Below the pieces are notes generated by a model. The model was given only the letters and a program-made list of their open reading frames with translations. It had not been told where the DNA came from and did not search any database. Below are positions 7,632 to 17,300 of a stretch of DNA of 64,000 bases, piece after piece; within the stretch, counting starts at the first letter, position 1, and every line of letters begins with the position of its first letter. The translations under genes and the position numbers were made by a program. The DNA comes from JBJXGE01 sp046154185 (GTDB lineage: Bacteria; Planctomycetota; UBA8108; UBA1146; JAJFFE01): positions 1-64,000 of the forward strand of contig JBJXGE010000003.1 in the NCBI GenBank assembly GCA_046154185.1, given 5' to 3'.

Positions 7632-9569
7632 CTACGGACAGCTCGAAGTGACGCAGGTCAGCGCGTCCGCCGTCGGGTCGGACCCGCAGCCCGGGAAGGG
7701 CGCTGGCGGACTCAACGAGCCCGGCACGAACAATGAGCTCAAACCGTAGACCGCATCGGCGATGTTCATCGCGCCGTCGTCGTTGATGTCCGCTGCGTCG
7801 ACGCAGCCCGGCCCCATCGAGCCTGGTACAAACAACGCGCTCAAAATGAACACGCAGTCGGCGATGTTGAAACTGCCATCGTTGTTCGAGTCAGCGCGTT
7901 TGAACTGACCGACCGGCGGCGCGAATCCGCAGAGAATCGCGTTGCCGACCACTTCCGCCCATTCTCCACCGCCACCGAGTTGCACCGCGCCACTACCGTT
8001 CGAGTAGATCACCTTGAAGTCGTCGCGGTATGCGTGGGCGATCTCGCCATCGAAGTAGGTGCCGTCGATTGCGCCCGTTCCTTGCAGTGCGAGGAAGTCG
8101 CGGAAGATCGAGTCGTAGCTTGTGATCGGCGTCGGCGCCGTGTGGATGCACGTCGTACCGTCACCCATGTAGGTGCTCGTTTCGAAGTGGTTCGTGCCGG
8201 ACGGCGAAGTGACCGGGTTGTACGCGTCCGTCATGATTGCGCCCGCAAGCGAGTTGCCGGTCGTGTAGGTGCAGAATGCGCCGAGTATCACTTTGCCGCC
8301 CGCATCGACGAACGCCGCCAAGTTGTCGCCCATCTCGACGTTATTGAAGTAGGCGAAATTCGCCCAGGTATACACGGCGTCGTAGTCGGCGAGGAGCGTC
8401 GCATCGGGAGAACCGACACGTGCGTCGAAGTAGTCGACGAATCCACCGATGGCGTTGCCGATCGCCGTCCGGTACGCCGCGTCGTCTGCCTCGGACGGAC
8501 AGTAGAGCACGCGAGGCCCCGTGAAACAGTGCGGCACGTTGCAAGTGATGCCAAAGGCCGGACCCGCTGCGCAAATGCCGCGCACGCGATATTGGTACAG
8601 CGTGCTGCCCGGGACCGCGAGATCGACGAAGCTCGTCGCGGATCCAGCAAGCGTCGCGATCAGTGCACCATCGCGTTCGACTTGAATCGACGTGTAAACG
8701 TCGCCGTTCGTCCAACTCAACGCAATGTTGCCGTTCGAGCAATCGGAGACGCAAGCGAGCGCCTGCACGCCGAGACACACCGGTCCACCGCCAAAGCAAA
8801 GCAGGGCGTTCGCGATGAGCTGCGGCCATTCTCCGGGACACGCCAGTTGCACGGCGCCTGCGCCATTCGAGTAAATCACACCCAAGTCCGGTCGGAATGC
8901 GTGCGCGATTTCACCGTCGGTGTAGGAGCCATCCTGCACTCCCGTGCCCTGCAGCGTCAGAAAGTCGCGGTAGAGACAGTCGTAGTTCGAGATGGGGTTC
9001 GGCGACGTGTGAATGCACGCGATGCCGTCGTTGGCGTACGGTGAGGTAGCGAAGTGATTGTTGCCGGCTGGTGACACCACCGGGCAGTACGCGTCCGTCA
9101 TGATCGTGCCGGACAAGAAGTTGCCGGACGTAAAAGTGCAGAACGCGCCCAACACGACTTGACCGCCCCCATCGACATACGCCGCCAGGTTGTCGCCGAA
9201 GGCGACGTTGTCGGAGTAAGCGAAGTTCGCCCACGTGTAGACCATCGTGTAGGCGGCGAGAGTTCCGAGATCCGGCGTCGCAACGCGAGCGTCGAAGTAA
9301 TCGACGGTCGCGCCGCCCGCGGCCGCCGAGATGGCCGCGCGATACGCTGGATCATCCGCTTCCGATGGGGCGTAGAGAATCAGACTCGAGGCGCCCGGCC
9401 CGAAAGGGCCGGCGCCGCCACCGACGGTCAGCACGTTACCAGTCGAGATGAGTGGCTGAAGTCCATTTGCGTTGGTTTGGCGCAATTGCAAAGTGTTTTG
9501 CGCGTCGACCGAAGCGACCACTGTCAGAATCAGAAGAGCGATGGTGAACACATGACCGAGACGAAGCAT
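7632..9569 (-). CDS. Secreted protein with duplicated 200-residue domain and C-terminal dockerin-like module
   Basis: The 645-residue product starts with a signal peptide (residues 1-23, ending SVDAQ) and a GGAGG site lies 4 bases before the ATG. Residues about 65-260 and 355-550 are two copies of one domain sharing APSEADDxAYRxAI, YFDARV, YTWANFAY, GDNLAAxVDxGGxVxLGAFC, AIMTDAYxPV and DGEIAHAxR. The layout (a VLYCPSEAD strand, then a central VYTWANF strand) suggests a flavodoxin-like/GATase-like alpha-beta fold, but no catalytic Cys-His pair is evident. A fibronectin type III-like segment joins the copies. The last 90 residues hold calcium loops DSNNDGSFNIAD and DINDDGAMNIAD and the tail PGCGSDPTADALTC. 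The function is unknown. Confidence 0.83.
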   Translation of the reverse strand: MLRLGHVFTIALLILTVVASVDAQNTLQLRQTNANGLQPLISTGNVLTVGGGAGPFGPGASSLILYAPSEADDPAYRAAISAAAGGATVDYFDARVATPDLGTLAAYTMVYTWANFAYSDNVAFGDNLAAYVDGGGQVVLGAFCTFTSGNFLSGTIMTDAYCPVVSPAGNNHFATSPYANDGIACIHTSPNPISNYDCLYRDFLTLQGTGVQDGSYTDGEIAHAFRPDLGVIYSNGAGAVQLACPGEWPQLIANALLCFGGGPVCLGVQALACVSDCSNGNIALSWTNGDVYTSIQVERDGALIATLAGSATSFVDLAVPGSTLYQYRVRGICAAGPAFGITCNVPHCFTGPRVLYCPSEADDAAYRTAIGNAIGGFVDYFDARVGSPDATLLADYDAVYTWANFAYFNNVEMGDNLAAFVDAGGKVILGAFCTYTTGNSLAGAIMTDAYNPVTSPSGTNHFETSTYMGDGTTCIHTAPTPITSYDSIFRDFLALQGTGAIDGTYFDGEIAHAYRDDFKVIYSNGSGAVQLGGGGEWAEVVGNAILCGFAPPVGQFKRADSNNDGSFNIADCVFILSALFVPGSMGPGCVDAADINDDGAMNIADAVYGLSSLFVPGSLSPPAPFPGCGSDPTADALTCVTSSCP

Positions 9570-10063
9570 TCAACCTCCAGAGTTGTCCCCCCCGGCGCCG
9601 AATGATGATGTCCGTGCGGATCCAAGGTTCCCACCGACCCTTCCCGGTTCTACGCGAACCGGTCGGACGCGAATCTCGATCTCGACACCACGCATCGACG
9701 AGGCGCTACGTACTCAGTCGTCCGTACCGTTCGTCGGCAACGGAAATCCCGCCGCCGACCGCTCTTCTTATGAATGGACCGGTGAAACAACTGAGATCAA
9801 ACCCAACTCCGAGCCAGGTTTGAACTACGCGAGCAACAATCGTGGAAGTTGCGTCGAGGGATCACAGGACGAGTCGAAAAGGTACGGCTCAAATTGGGAC
9901 GACGCAACCATCGACTTTAATAATTTTGCGGCAAGACGAACTCAAAGGGAGTCCAACAAGGAAGCGGCTGAGCTCGCAGCCGGTTACATCGAGGCCGTTG
10001 AGAATTCTGAATCGCGACTTTCATAAACTCATGAGTCATTCCACCCCGAATCGCGACGGCTGA
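9570..10063. other. Intergenic region, no supported gene
   Basis: This 494-bp gap lies upstream of the minus-strand secreted protein gene and downstream of the minus-strand acetyltransferase gene. It presumably carries the promoter of the former. A 147-codon frame on the plus strand (9583-10026) has low-complexity, non-domain-like sequence and starts in the leader region of the divergent gene, so I do not call it. Base composition is somewhat richer in A+T than the flanks. Confidence 0.5.
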
Positions 10064-10564
10064 TCAGCGCGAACACACGCTCGGGCGGCGCAACTTGACG
10101 ATCTCGATGGGTTCAGCGCCGACAGAGCATCTGTGGAACTCGATGAATCCGAACTGTGCGTAGAGCGTGAGCGCCGGGACGTTTCTTAGTCCGGTGGAGA
10201 CCGTGATCGGTGCTGTACCGTGCTGGGCGATTACCGCTGCAACGAGTCGTCGCGCGATCCCTTCTCGCTGACGCATCGGTAGCACGACCAACGATCCGAT
10301 GTTCATCGAGTTCGGCGTGTCATCTGGCCCGACGCTAATGGCGCCGATTACGTCTTCAGCGTCGGCGGCGATCCAGAATTTCTCGGGCGTTTTTTGGAGA
10401 TCCGCGACCGTGCGATCGAGCGGCGGAAAACGCTCGACCGCCAAGAGTCGCGCCTCTTGCGCGTACGCCGCCATTTGGACCGCGTGTATCGCCGCGGCGA
10501 CCTCGTGCTTGCGGTGATCGACGGCCACGATGCGAAGCTCCGTCGCGCCCGTCTCGAGTGCCAT
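10064..10564 (-). CDS. GNAT family N-acetyltransferase
   Basis: The 166-residue product has the GNAT layout: a FWIAADAEDVIGAISV beta-strand pair near residue 65, then the acetyl-CoA-binding segment IGSLVVLPMRQREGIARRLV (the Q/RxxGxG/A motif reads RQREGIA) near residues 92-111, and the ALTLYAQFGFIEFHR motif-B segment typical of acetyltransferases near residue 130. The substrate cannot be deduced. The ATG at 10564 lies 15 bp after the stop of the outer-membrane efflux gene, so it may be the distal gene of that transcript. Confidence 0.8.
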   Translation of the reverse strand: MALETGATELRIVAVDHRKHEVAAAIHAVQMAAYAQEARLLAVERFPPLDRTVADLQKTPEKFWIAADAEDVIGAISVGPDDTPNSMNIGSLVVLPMRQREGIARRLVAAVIAQHGTAPITVSTGLRNVPALTLYAQFGFIEFHRCSVGAEPIEIVKLRRPSVCSR

Positions 10565-10578
10565 TGCGATGTTCGCCA

Positions 10579-11991
10579 CTACTCGGGCCGCCCGGCGAGC
10601 GGTCGGCCGGTCGCGCGTTCGAGTTCCAACAGCGCGAGGGCCATCGACTTCCGTGCTTCGAGCACGGCACGTCGAGCGCGACGTTGCTCGTCCTCCGCCC
10701 GAATCGTGTCGATGATCGAAACGGCGCCGGCCGCGTAGGCTTCGCGCACGAGACGCGTCACGCGATCGTGCGCGATGAGCAGCTCGCTTTCGGCGAGCCG
10801 GAACGAATCGCAACTCGCCTGCGCGCGACGCAGTGCGTGCGTCGCCTCGATGCGCACGCGCGTTTCGAGACCGGTGTGCTGGGCTTGCGCTCGTTCAAGC
10901 ACAAATTCTGCGCGTGCGATCTGCGCTTGGTTTTGATCGAAGATCGGCAATTGCATTTGCACGGCCGGGCCGATCGCGAGTTCGGTGCGCTCGCCAGTCG
11001 GGCGCGGTTCGCGCTCGATCGACACTCCCGCGTCGAGTAGAGGCCAGCGTTGCGCCGCTTCGCTCTCGACGCGTAACTTCGCGGCCGCCAACGCCGCGGC
11101 CGACGCTTTGAGTTCAAGTCGCGCGTCGATGGCGACGCGCATGATTTCCTCACTGCTTGGCCAAGCTTGGCTTGCCAGCGGCGCGGTCGGCCAGTCGGAC
11201 GCCAACTCGATGCCCGTCGGATCGATTTCCGCGCCGGTGAGGAGCACGAGCTGAGTCATCGCTGCATCGACCTCGAGTGCGGCCCGACGCTCGGCGAGCG
11301 CGGCTTCCGCGACACGGGTCGCGGCGAGAGCAAGCTGGAGATCGGTCGCGGCTCCGGCGACTCGCCGATCTCGAGAAATCTCGAGTAGCTGCGCGGCGGC
11401 TGCCGCCTCTAGCCGCGCGAACTCGTGTTCGGTGCGCGCCCCAAGCGCGTCGAGGTAGCGCGCCTCAAGTGCGAAAACGATCGCCACGATCTCGCGCACG
11501 GCGTCGGCGAATACGACTTCCATTTCCGCTTCGGCGGCGCGAACGCGGCGCGGCAGCCGCCAAAAATCGAGGATGTTTTGTAGTAGTTCGGCATCGAAAC
11601 CGAGGAGCCCGCCACCGTCGGGGATCCTCACCGCGAAACTCAGTTCGGGGTTTTTCCACAACCGGGATTGCACGACGTCGGCGCGCGCGACGCCGAGCGA
11701 CCACAGCGCCGATCGGGCTTGCGGATTGTAGAGGAGCATGAGTCGCACGGATTCCGCGCGCGTCAACCCATCGGCGAGCTGCGCGGCGAGCGCGGCGGGA
11801 CCCAATTCCGTCTCGGTCGGTTCGGGGATGAACTCAGCTCCGGTCGTGTCGCGCACGCGGTCACTCAGTTCGTCGAAGTCTGCGCGCGGGTCGACGCGCG
11901 TCGCGCAGCCGGCGCCGGCGTACGCGCACGCAAAGATCAGCACGCACGCGTAGCGACACGCATCGTTTCCCGATCGATGGAGCGTCTTCAT
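10579..11991 (-). CDS. TolC family outer-membrane factor of efflux system A (CzcC-like lipoprotein)
   Basis: The 470-residue product is a TolC/OEP family outer-membrane channel protein. It has a signal peptide ending in a lipobox (AGAGC, Cys 28), two long repeat halves rich in Ala-Arg-Leu coiled-coil heptads, and the typical NPELSFAVRIP and PIFDQNQAQIARAE segments just before each helical hairpin. The ATG at 11991 was chosen because it alone places the lipobox correctly; a longer open frame upstream runs across the regulatory gap. It is divergent from the ArsR-type regulator, across a gap of 94 bp. It would connect the system A fusion protein and RND pump to the outer membrane. Confidence 0.88.
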   Translation of the reverse strand: MKTLHRSGNDACRYACVLIFACAYAGAGCATRVDPRADFDELSDRVRDTTGAEFIPEPTETELGPAALAAQLADGLTRAESVRLMLLYNPQARSALWSLGVARADVVQSRLWKNPELSFAVRIPDGGGLLGFDAELLQNILDFWRLPRRVRAAEAEMEVVFADAVREIVAIVFALEARYLDALGARTEHEFARLEAAAAAQLLEISRDRRVAGAATDLQLALAATRVAEAALAERRAALEVDAAMTQLVLLTGAEIDPTGIELASDWPTAPLASQAWPSSEEIMRVAIDARLELKASAAALAAAKLRVESEAAQRWPLLDAGVSIEREPRPTGERTELAIGPAVQMQLPIFDQNQAQIARAEFVLERAQAQHTGLETRVRIEATHALRRAQASCDSFRLAESELLIAHDRVTRLVREAYAAGAVSIIDTIRAEDEQRRARRAVLEARKSMALALLELERATGRPLAGRPE

Positions 11992-12027
11992 GCCCGGGAG
12001 CTTGACGGTGGCGGCCCCGGGCGTCAA

Positions 12028-12049
12028 CATATCAGCCAAGCCAAATATG
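12028..12049. promoter_or_regulatory. Candidate operator between efflux gene and ArsR-type regulator
   Basis: An A+T-rich island in a GC-rich gap carries the imperfect dyad CATAT-N12-ATATG, of the size bound by ArsR/SmtB dimers. It sits between the divergent tolC-like and regulator genes, where autoregulation would be expected. The inner half-site bases match poorly, so this is tentative. Confidence 0.35.
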
Positions 12050-12075
12050 AGAGAGGTCAGCGGCCGATAGATGTC

Positions 12076-12080
12076 GGAGG
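12076..12080 (+). promoter_or_regulatory. Ribosome binding site that fixes the regulator start
   Basis: GGAGG ends 5 bases before the ATG at 12086, whereas the in-frame ATG at 12071 has no upstream site. The site therefore lies inside the longer frame and favours the shorter protein. Confidence 0.65.
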
Positions 12081-12085
12081 TGCAA

Positions 12086-12448
12086 ATGCGACGTTCGCGA
12101 CCACAGCAGGTGGAATTCGAGTTGAAGGCGAAGCTGTTTCGCGGTCTCGCGGATCCGTCGCGGCTCGTGTTGCTCGAGGCGTTGCGCGGCGGTCCATCCA
12201 CCGTCAGTGAGTTAGTGAAACGAACGGGTCTTACTCAGCCCAACGCATCGATGCATCTCGACTGTTTGCACTGTTGCGGGTTGGTGGAGCGGGAGCGTAG
12301 CGGTCGATTCGTGCGTTATCGCATTCGCGCGCCGCGCGTGCGCCAACTGCTCGCCGCCGGCGACCGCGCGCTCGAGGAAGTGAAATCGCAAGTAAGCGCT
12401 TGCGAGCGCTACGACGTGGCCGGGCGACGCCGGCGTGTCGCCCGGTAG
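12086..12448 (+). CDS. ArsR/SmtB family metal-responsive repressor, CmtR-like
   Basis: The 120-residue product is a winged-helix ArsR/SmtB repressor: FRGLADPSRLVLLEAL, then the recognition helices VSELVKRTGLTQPNASMHL and the wing GRFVRYRI. Three cysteines match the alpha-4C metal site known from Mycobacterium CmtR (Cys57, Cys61, Cys102): here C60 and C64 in DCLHCCGLV and C106 in SACERYD. CmtR responds to cadmium and lead. I infer that this protein represses efflux system A and releases DNA when a thiophilic metal binds. It is divergent from the tolC-like gene and followed 32 bp later by the Cys-rich protein of the same system. Confidence 0.88.
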   Translation: MRRSRPQQVEFELKAKLFRGLADPSRLVLLEALRGGPSTVSELVKRTGLTQPNASMHLDCLHCCGLVERERSGRFVRYRIRAPRVRQLLAAGDRALEEVKSQVSACERYDVAGRRRRVAR

Positions 12449-12480
12449 TCATGTTTGGTCGCTAGACGAGAGGAACTCCG

Positions 12481-12948
12481 ATGTTGAAGTTGCCGTTTGT
12501 CGTGCTCGTGCTGGGAATCTGTGGCTTCTGGCTCGCGCAGGCATCTGTAGCGCAAGATAAGCCAACTGCGAAGCGAGATCTCAAGAGCCGCACGTGGGTC
12601 GAGGGCAAGCTCGCGTGCATCGGTTGTTCACTGGCCGGCGAGTTTGGCGCCGATGCTCAGTGCACGCTGCACGCAAAACACGCTCTCGGATTCGTCGACA
12701 AAGAAGGCAAGCTCTGGACGCTGGTCGACAATGCGCGTGGCCACCGCATCATTACGGCCGACAAGCTGCGCGACAAAGAGATTCGGATCTACGGCTGGCA
12801 ATATGCGAAGCACCAATACCTCGAAGCTTGGAAGTACGAGATCAAGAAGGACGGCGCCTGGGCCGGCTGGGACTACTGCAAGACGTGTGGCTTCGAGCCT
12901 GGCGACAACAAAGACACCGATTTGTGTGACGACTGCAAGGACCGTTGA
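12481..12948 (+). CDS. Exported Cys-rich protein of efflux system A
   Basis: The 155-residue product has a signal peptide (about residues 1-24, ending SVAQ). The mature part has a CIGC motif near residue 47 within a beta-rich segment (KLWTLVDNARGHRIITADKLRDKEIRIYGW) and a C-terminal zinc-ribbon-like pair, CKTC and CDDC. I do not recognise a named family, but six paired cysteines and the position between a metal-responsive repressor and an RND fusion protein suggest a periplasmic metal-binding or metal-delivery role. This is inference from context. Confidence 0.75.
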   Translation: MLKLPFVVLVLGICGFWLAQASVAQDKPTAKRDLKSRTWVEGKLACIGCSLAGEFGADAQCTLHAKHALGFVDKEGKLWTLVDNARGHRIITADKLRDKEIRIYGWQYAKHQYLEAWKYEIKKDGAWAGWDYCKTCGFEPGDNKDTDLCDDCKDR

Positions 12949-12975
12949 CGCGAAATCGCGCGTGAGAGACGACGG

Positions 12976-14286
12976 ATGTTCAAAACCGTGATTCTGAACA
13001 CACTGGTGTACGGCGTCCTCGCCGCGGGGTTTTACCTCGCGGCGACGGATGGCAAGTTGCCGTGGCGCGCGGATCCACCGAAGTCGGAGGATCCAAACTG
13101 GTGCGGGCCGCATCAGGTCGCGCTCGACCAGTGCGAGCTTTGCAATCCCGCGCTGCGCCGTGGGGGAACGCAGGTCGTGAAGACCGAGGAGCCGCGCGCA
13201 GGCCAGTGTCCAAATACGTGCGTGCGGATCACGCTCGGCACCGGCGTTGCCGAGGCTATCGGACTTGAACTCATCACGGTGGAGACGCGCGAAGTCAGCG
13301 AACGAGTCAGCGCCGCGGCGGAAACAAAATTCGCTCCGAATCGCACAGTGCGCGTCACGCCGCGGCTCGATGCGTACGTCGCCGAAATACGCGTGTCGCT
13401 AGGTCAAGATGTAGCGGCCGGCGATGTGCTCGCGGTGCTCGAGAGTCCGGAGTTCGCGGCCGCGAAAGCCGCGTACCGACAAGCGCGTGATCGCCATCGG
13501 CTCGAGCAACGCATACACGATGGCAAGAAGGCGCTGCACCCGCAGCTCACCACGCGCGAAGAATTGCTCACCGCGGAGATCGCGCTCGAAGCGGCGCGCC
13601 TCACCGTGGAGCAATCGGTGCTGTCGCTCGTCGCCGTGGGACTCTCGCGGGACGAGATCACCGCCGTGGCCGAGGCTGAGATCTTCGAGGATCTCGCAGC
13701 GACCGGCCGCTTCGAGTTGCGCGCGCCGAGCGGCGGCACGGTCGTCTCGCTCGTTGGAGCGGTCGGCGAGCGCGTAACGCGCGACGCTGTGTTCTGCACG
13801 ATCGCCGATCTCGATGAGTTGTGGCTCGAGTTGCGCGTCGACGAGCGTGAACTCGAGCGGCTGCGTCCCGAGCAAAAACTCACGTTCACGAGTACGGCGC
13901 TCGAAGGAAGGCGTTTCAGCGGCAGCGTACTTTTCAGCGGCGCCGAAGTGGACGAGCGTACGCGCACCGGCCGGGTCATCGCACGCGTCAAGAATACGGA
14001 GCGATTGCTCCGCGCCGGCATGGTCGGCGCCGCCGAAGTGCGCGTGCGCACGGCCGAGCCAAAGCTTTTGTTGCCGCGCGAGGCCGTGCAGGATGACGGC
14101 GACTGCCGGCTTGCTTTCGTTTCGACTTCGCGCGATGTCTTCGTGCCGCGGAAGCTCGACATCGTGCGCGCCTTCGCGGGCGGTTTTGAGGTCGCGGGCG
14201 GCGTAAGCGTCGGCGAGCGCGTGGCGACGACCGGCAGCTTTCTTCTCAAGACCGAAATCATGCGAGGTCAGATCGGCGTCGGGTGA
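12976..14286 (+). CDS. Membrane fusion protein of efflux system A (CzcB/CusB-like)
   Basis: The 436-residue product is a HlyD/RND periplasmic adaptor. It has one N-terminal membrane anchor (residues 5-24), then barrel-sandwich and beta-barrel regions (VRVTPRLDAYVAEIRVSLGQDVAAGDVLAVLESPEF and FELRAPSGGTVVSLVGAVGERV), a coiled-coil hairpin between them, and a membrane-proximal region ending in LLPREAVQDDGDCR. Unusually, residues 42-72 carry a Cys-rich insert (WCGPHQVALDQCELCNP and QCPNTC) just after the anchor, which could bind metal. It is followed 15 bp later by the RND pump gene and would bridge the pump to the TolC-like channel. Confidence 0.9.
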   Translation: MFKTVILNTLVYGVLAAGFYLAATDGKLPWRADPPKSEDPNWCGPHQVALDQCELCNPALRRGGTQVVKTEEPRAGQCPNTCVRITLGTGVAEAIGLELITVETREVSERVSAAAETKFAPNRTVRVTPRLDAYVAEIRVSLGQDVAAGDVLAVLESPEFAAAKAAYRQARDRHRLEQRIHDGKKALHPQLTTREELLTAEIALEAARLTVEQSVLSLVAVGLSRDEITAVAEAEIFEDLAATGRFELRAPSGGTVVSLVGAVGERVTRDAVFCTIADLDELWLELRVDERELERLRPEQKLTFTSTALEGRRFSGSVLFSGAEVDERTRTGRVIARVKNTERLLRAGMVGAAEVRVRTAEPKLLLPREAVQDDGDCRLAFVSTSRDVFVPRKLDIVRAFAGGFEVAGGVSVGERVATTGSFLLKTEIMRGQIGVG

Positions 14287-14301
14287 TGTCCAGAGAAATA
14301 G

Positions 14302-17300
14302 GTGCGGCGTGACCGCATGCTAAACGGGCTGATCGAGCTTTCGCTGCGCTACCGGCGCACCGTGCTGGCCTTGTTCGCGCTTTGCGCGGCGGCCGGTGTC
14401 GTTTCGCTCGCACAGCTGCCGATCGATGCATTCCCCGACGTGACCGATGCCATGGTGCACGTCAACACAGTTGCGCCGGGCCTCGATCCGGTCGAGGTTG
14501 AGCAGCAGATCACTCTTCGACTCGAACAGGCGATGGGGGGCTTGCCCGGACTCTCGCTCGTGCGGTCGATCTCGAAGTTTGGTTTGTCGCAGTTGACGCT
14601 CGTGTTCGCGGATGGCACCGACATTTATTTCGCGCGCTCGCGCGTCCAGGAACGACTCTTCGCTGTTGAACTACCGGACGGTATCGAGCGGCCCGAACTC
14701 GGTCCGGTCGCAACTGGCCTCGGTGAAGTCTTGCACTATCTCGTGCGCGCGCCGAACGGGGATCTGGTCGCAGGCCGTACGCTACAAGACTGGAAATTGA
14801 AACCGGAGCTGCTCAGCGCGCCGGGCGTCGCGGAAGTCAACTCCTGGGGCGGATATCAAGCTTGCTTCGAAGTGCGGATCGATCCTTTGCAACTTGCGAA
14901 GTACGAATTGTCCTTTGCGGAGGTCCAGAACGCGCTCGAAAGCGCCAATCTCAACGCGGGTGGCGGCAGTTTGGTGGCGGCCGGCGAAATGCTGCTCGTG
15001 CAAGGTCAGGGACTCACGAGCACCGTCGAGACCATCGGCGCGATCGGAATCCGCACGAGCGATCTCACGCCGGTGCATGTGCGCGATGTCGCAACCGTCG
15101 CGCTTTCGACCTTGGAGCGCCGCGGCGTCGTTACGGCCGACGGCAACGGCGAATCCGTCTTAGGGCTCGGTTTCTTACTCATGGGGGAAAACAGTCACGA
15201 TGTATCGACGCGGCTCCGCGAGCGACTCGCGCAAGCCAGTACGCGACTGCCGGCGGGAAGTTCCGTGCGCGTCGTCTACGACCGGACGGAGCTGGTCGAT
15301 CTCGTGATCCGTACAGTGCAGCGCAATTTGTTCGAGGCGCTGTTGCTCGTCGTCGCTGTGTTGTTTCTCTTGATGGGGAACTTCCGCGCGTCGCTCATCG
15401 TGGCGTTGGCGATCCCGTTCTCGCTGCTCTTCGCGTCGAACTTGATGTTGCGCGCGGGCGTCGCCGGCACGCTCATGAGTCTCGGCGCGCTCGACTTCGG
15501 TCTCCTCGTCGACAGCTCCGTGATCGTGGTCGAAAACGTCGTGCGTCGCTTGCCCGAGGCGCGGAACGCGGCGGACGTGCGCGCGCTCGTCGCGGCGGCG
15601 ACCAAGGAAGTGCGCGGGCCGACGCTGTTCGGCGAGCTCATTATCATCTTGGTGTACGTGCCGCTCCTCGCGCTCGAGGGCATTGAGGGCAAACTCTTCG
15701 AGCCGATGGCGCTCACGGTCATTTTCGCGCTCACCGGTTCGCTCGTGATGTCGCTCACCCTCGTGCCGGTCTTGGCGAGTTATCTCATTCGGCCGACGCT
15801 GAAAGAACATCTCGAACCGTTGCTCTTGCGCGCGCTCAAGTCGGTTTACGTACCGCTTGTGAACGGCGCGGTTCGACGCCGCGGTCTAGTCGTCGGTGCG
15901 GCGATCATCGTCGTCGTCGGTACGGCGCCCGAAGCGTTGCGACTCGGCGCTGTGTTCGCGCCGCGGCTCGACGAGGGCTCGATCGTGATCAACACCGTCC
16001 GCCTCCCCGGTGTGTCGGTCGCCGAATCGGCGCGCTTCTCGACTTGCATCGAGAGACTGTTGTTGAAGGAGTTTCCGCGCGAGATTCGCACGATCTGGAC
16101 GCGCACCGGGACCCCCGAGGTCGCGACCGATCCCATGGGTGTCGAAGTGAGCGATGTGTTTATCCAGCTCACGCCGCGGGCCGAATGGCAGCGCGCGCAC
16201 ACGAAGGTCGATCTCGAGGAGGCGATGCGCAAAGTGCTGCGGCCGCTCCCCGGCATGAATTTCGCCTTCACGCAGCCGATCGAAATGCGATTCAACGAAA
16301 TGATCGCCGGCATTCGCACGGACGTCGGCGTAAAAATATATGGCGATGACTTCGAAAAACTGCGGAGTTTCGGCCAACGCGTCGAGCGTGTGCTCGCGAC
16401 GATTCCCGGGGCGGAAGGTCCCGTGCTCGAGCCGCTCGTCGGCCAACCAGTGTTGGAAGTTCGCTTCGATCACGAGGCGCTCGCGCGCTACGGGATCGCG
16501 CCGCGCGCGGCGCTCGATGTGGTTGAGTCGCTCGGCGGCAAGGTCGTTGGCGAGGTGCGGCTCGCCGACCGGCGCGTGCCGCTCGTGATGCGCTTGCCGG
16601 AGCACGTCGAGGAAAACCCCGCGCTGCTCGACACGCTGCTCATCACGGGCAGCGATGGATTGCGCATTCCGCTGCGGCAGCTCGCGCGTGTCGAGCGGAC
16701 GAACACAAGCCCAGTCGTCATCAATCGGGAATGGTTTCATCGGCGCGCCGTCGTGACGACGAATGTCGTCGGCCGCGATCTCGCGAGCTTTGTCGCGGAA
16801 GCCGAGCGCCGTCTCGAAGCGGAACTCGGCGCCGAGCTCAAGCAGCTCGGTTACTCGATGCAGTTCGGCGGCCAATACGAGAACCTCGCGCGCGCAGCGC
16901 GCACGTTTAGCTACGTAGTGCCGATCGTGCTGCTCTTGATTTTGACGCTGGTCTTCGCGACCTACGGCAACTGGGCTGACTCCTTGCGAGTCTTCACCGG
17001 TGTGCCGTTCGCCGTCGTCGGCGGCGTTTGGGCGCTCAGCGTACGCGACATGCCGTTCAGTGTTTCCGCCGGCGTCGGGTTCATTGCGCTTGCCGGCATC
17101 AGCGTGCTCGCCGACATGGTCATGGTGTCGACGATTCGCCAGCATCTCGCGGCCGGTCTCGCCGTGCGCGAGGCGACGTTGCTCGCAGCGGCGCAGCGCC
17201 TACGACCCGTCTTGATGACCGCGATCGTCACCGCGATCGGCTTCGTGCCGATGGCGCTCTCGACGGGCGTCGGCGCCGAAGTGCAGCGCCCACTCGCGAC

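Noticed and set aside
9583..10026. A 147-codon plus-strand frame
   Set aside because: Low-complexity sequence starting inside the leader of the divergent secreted-protein gene, with no domain.
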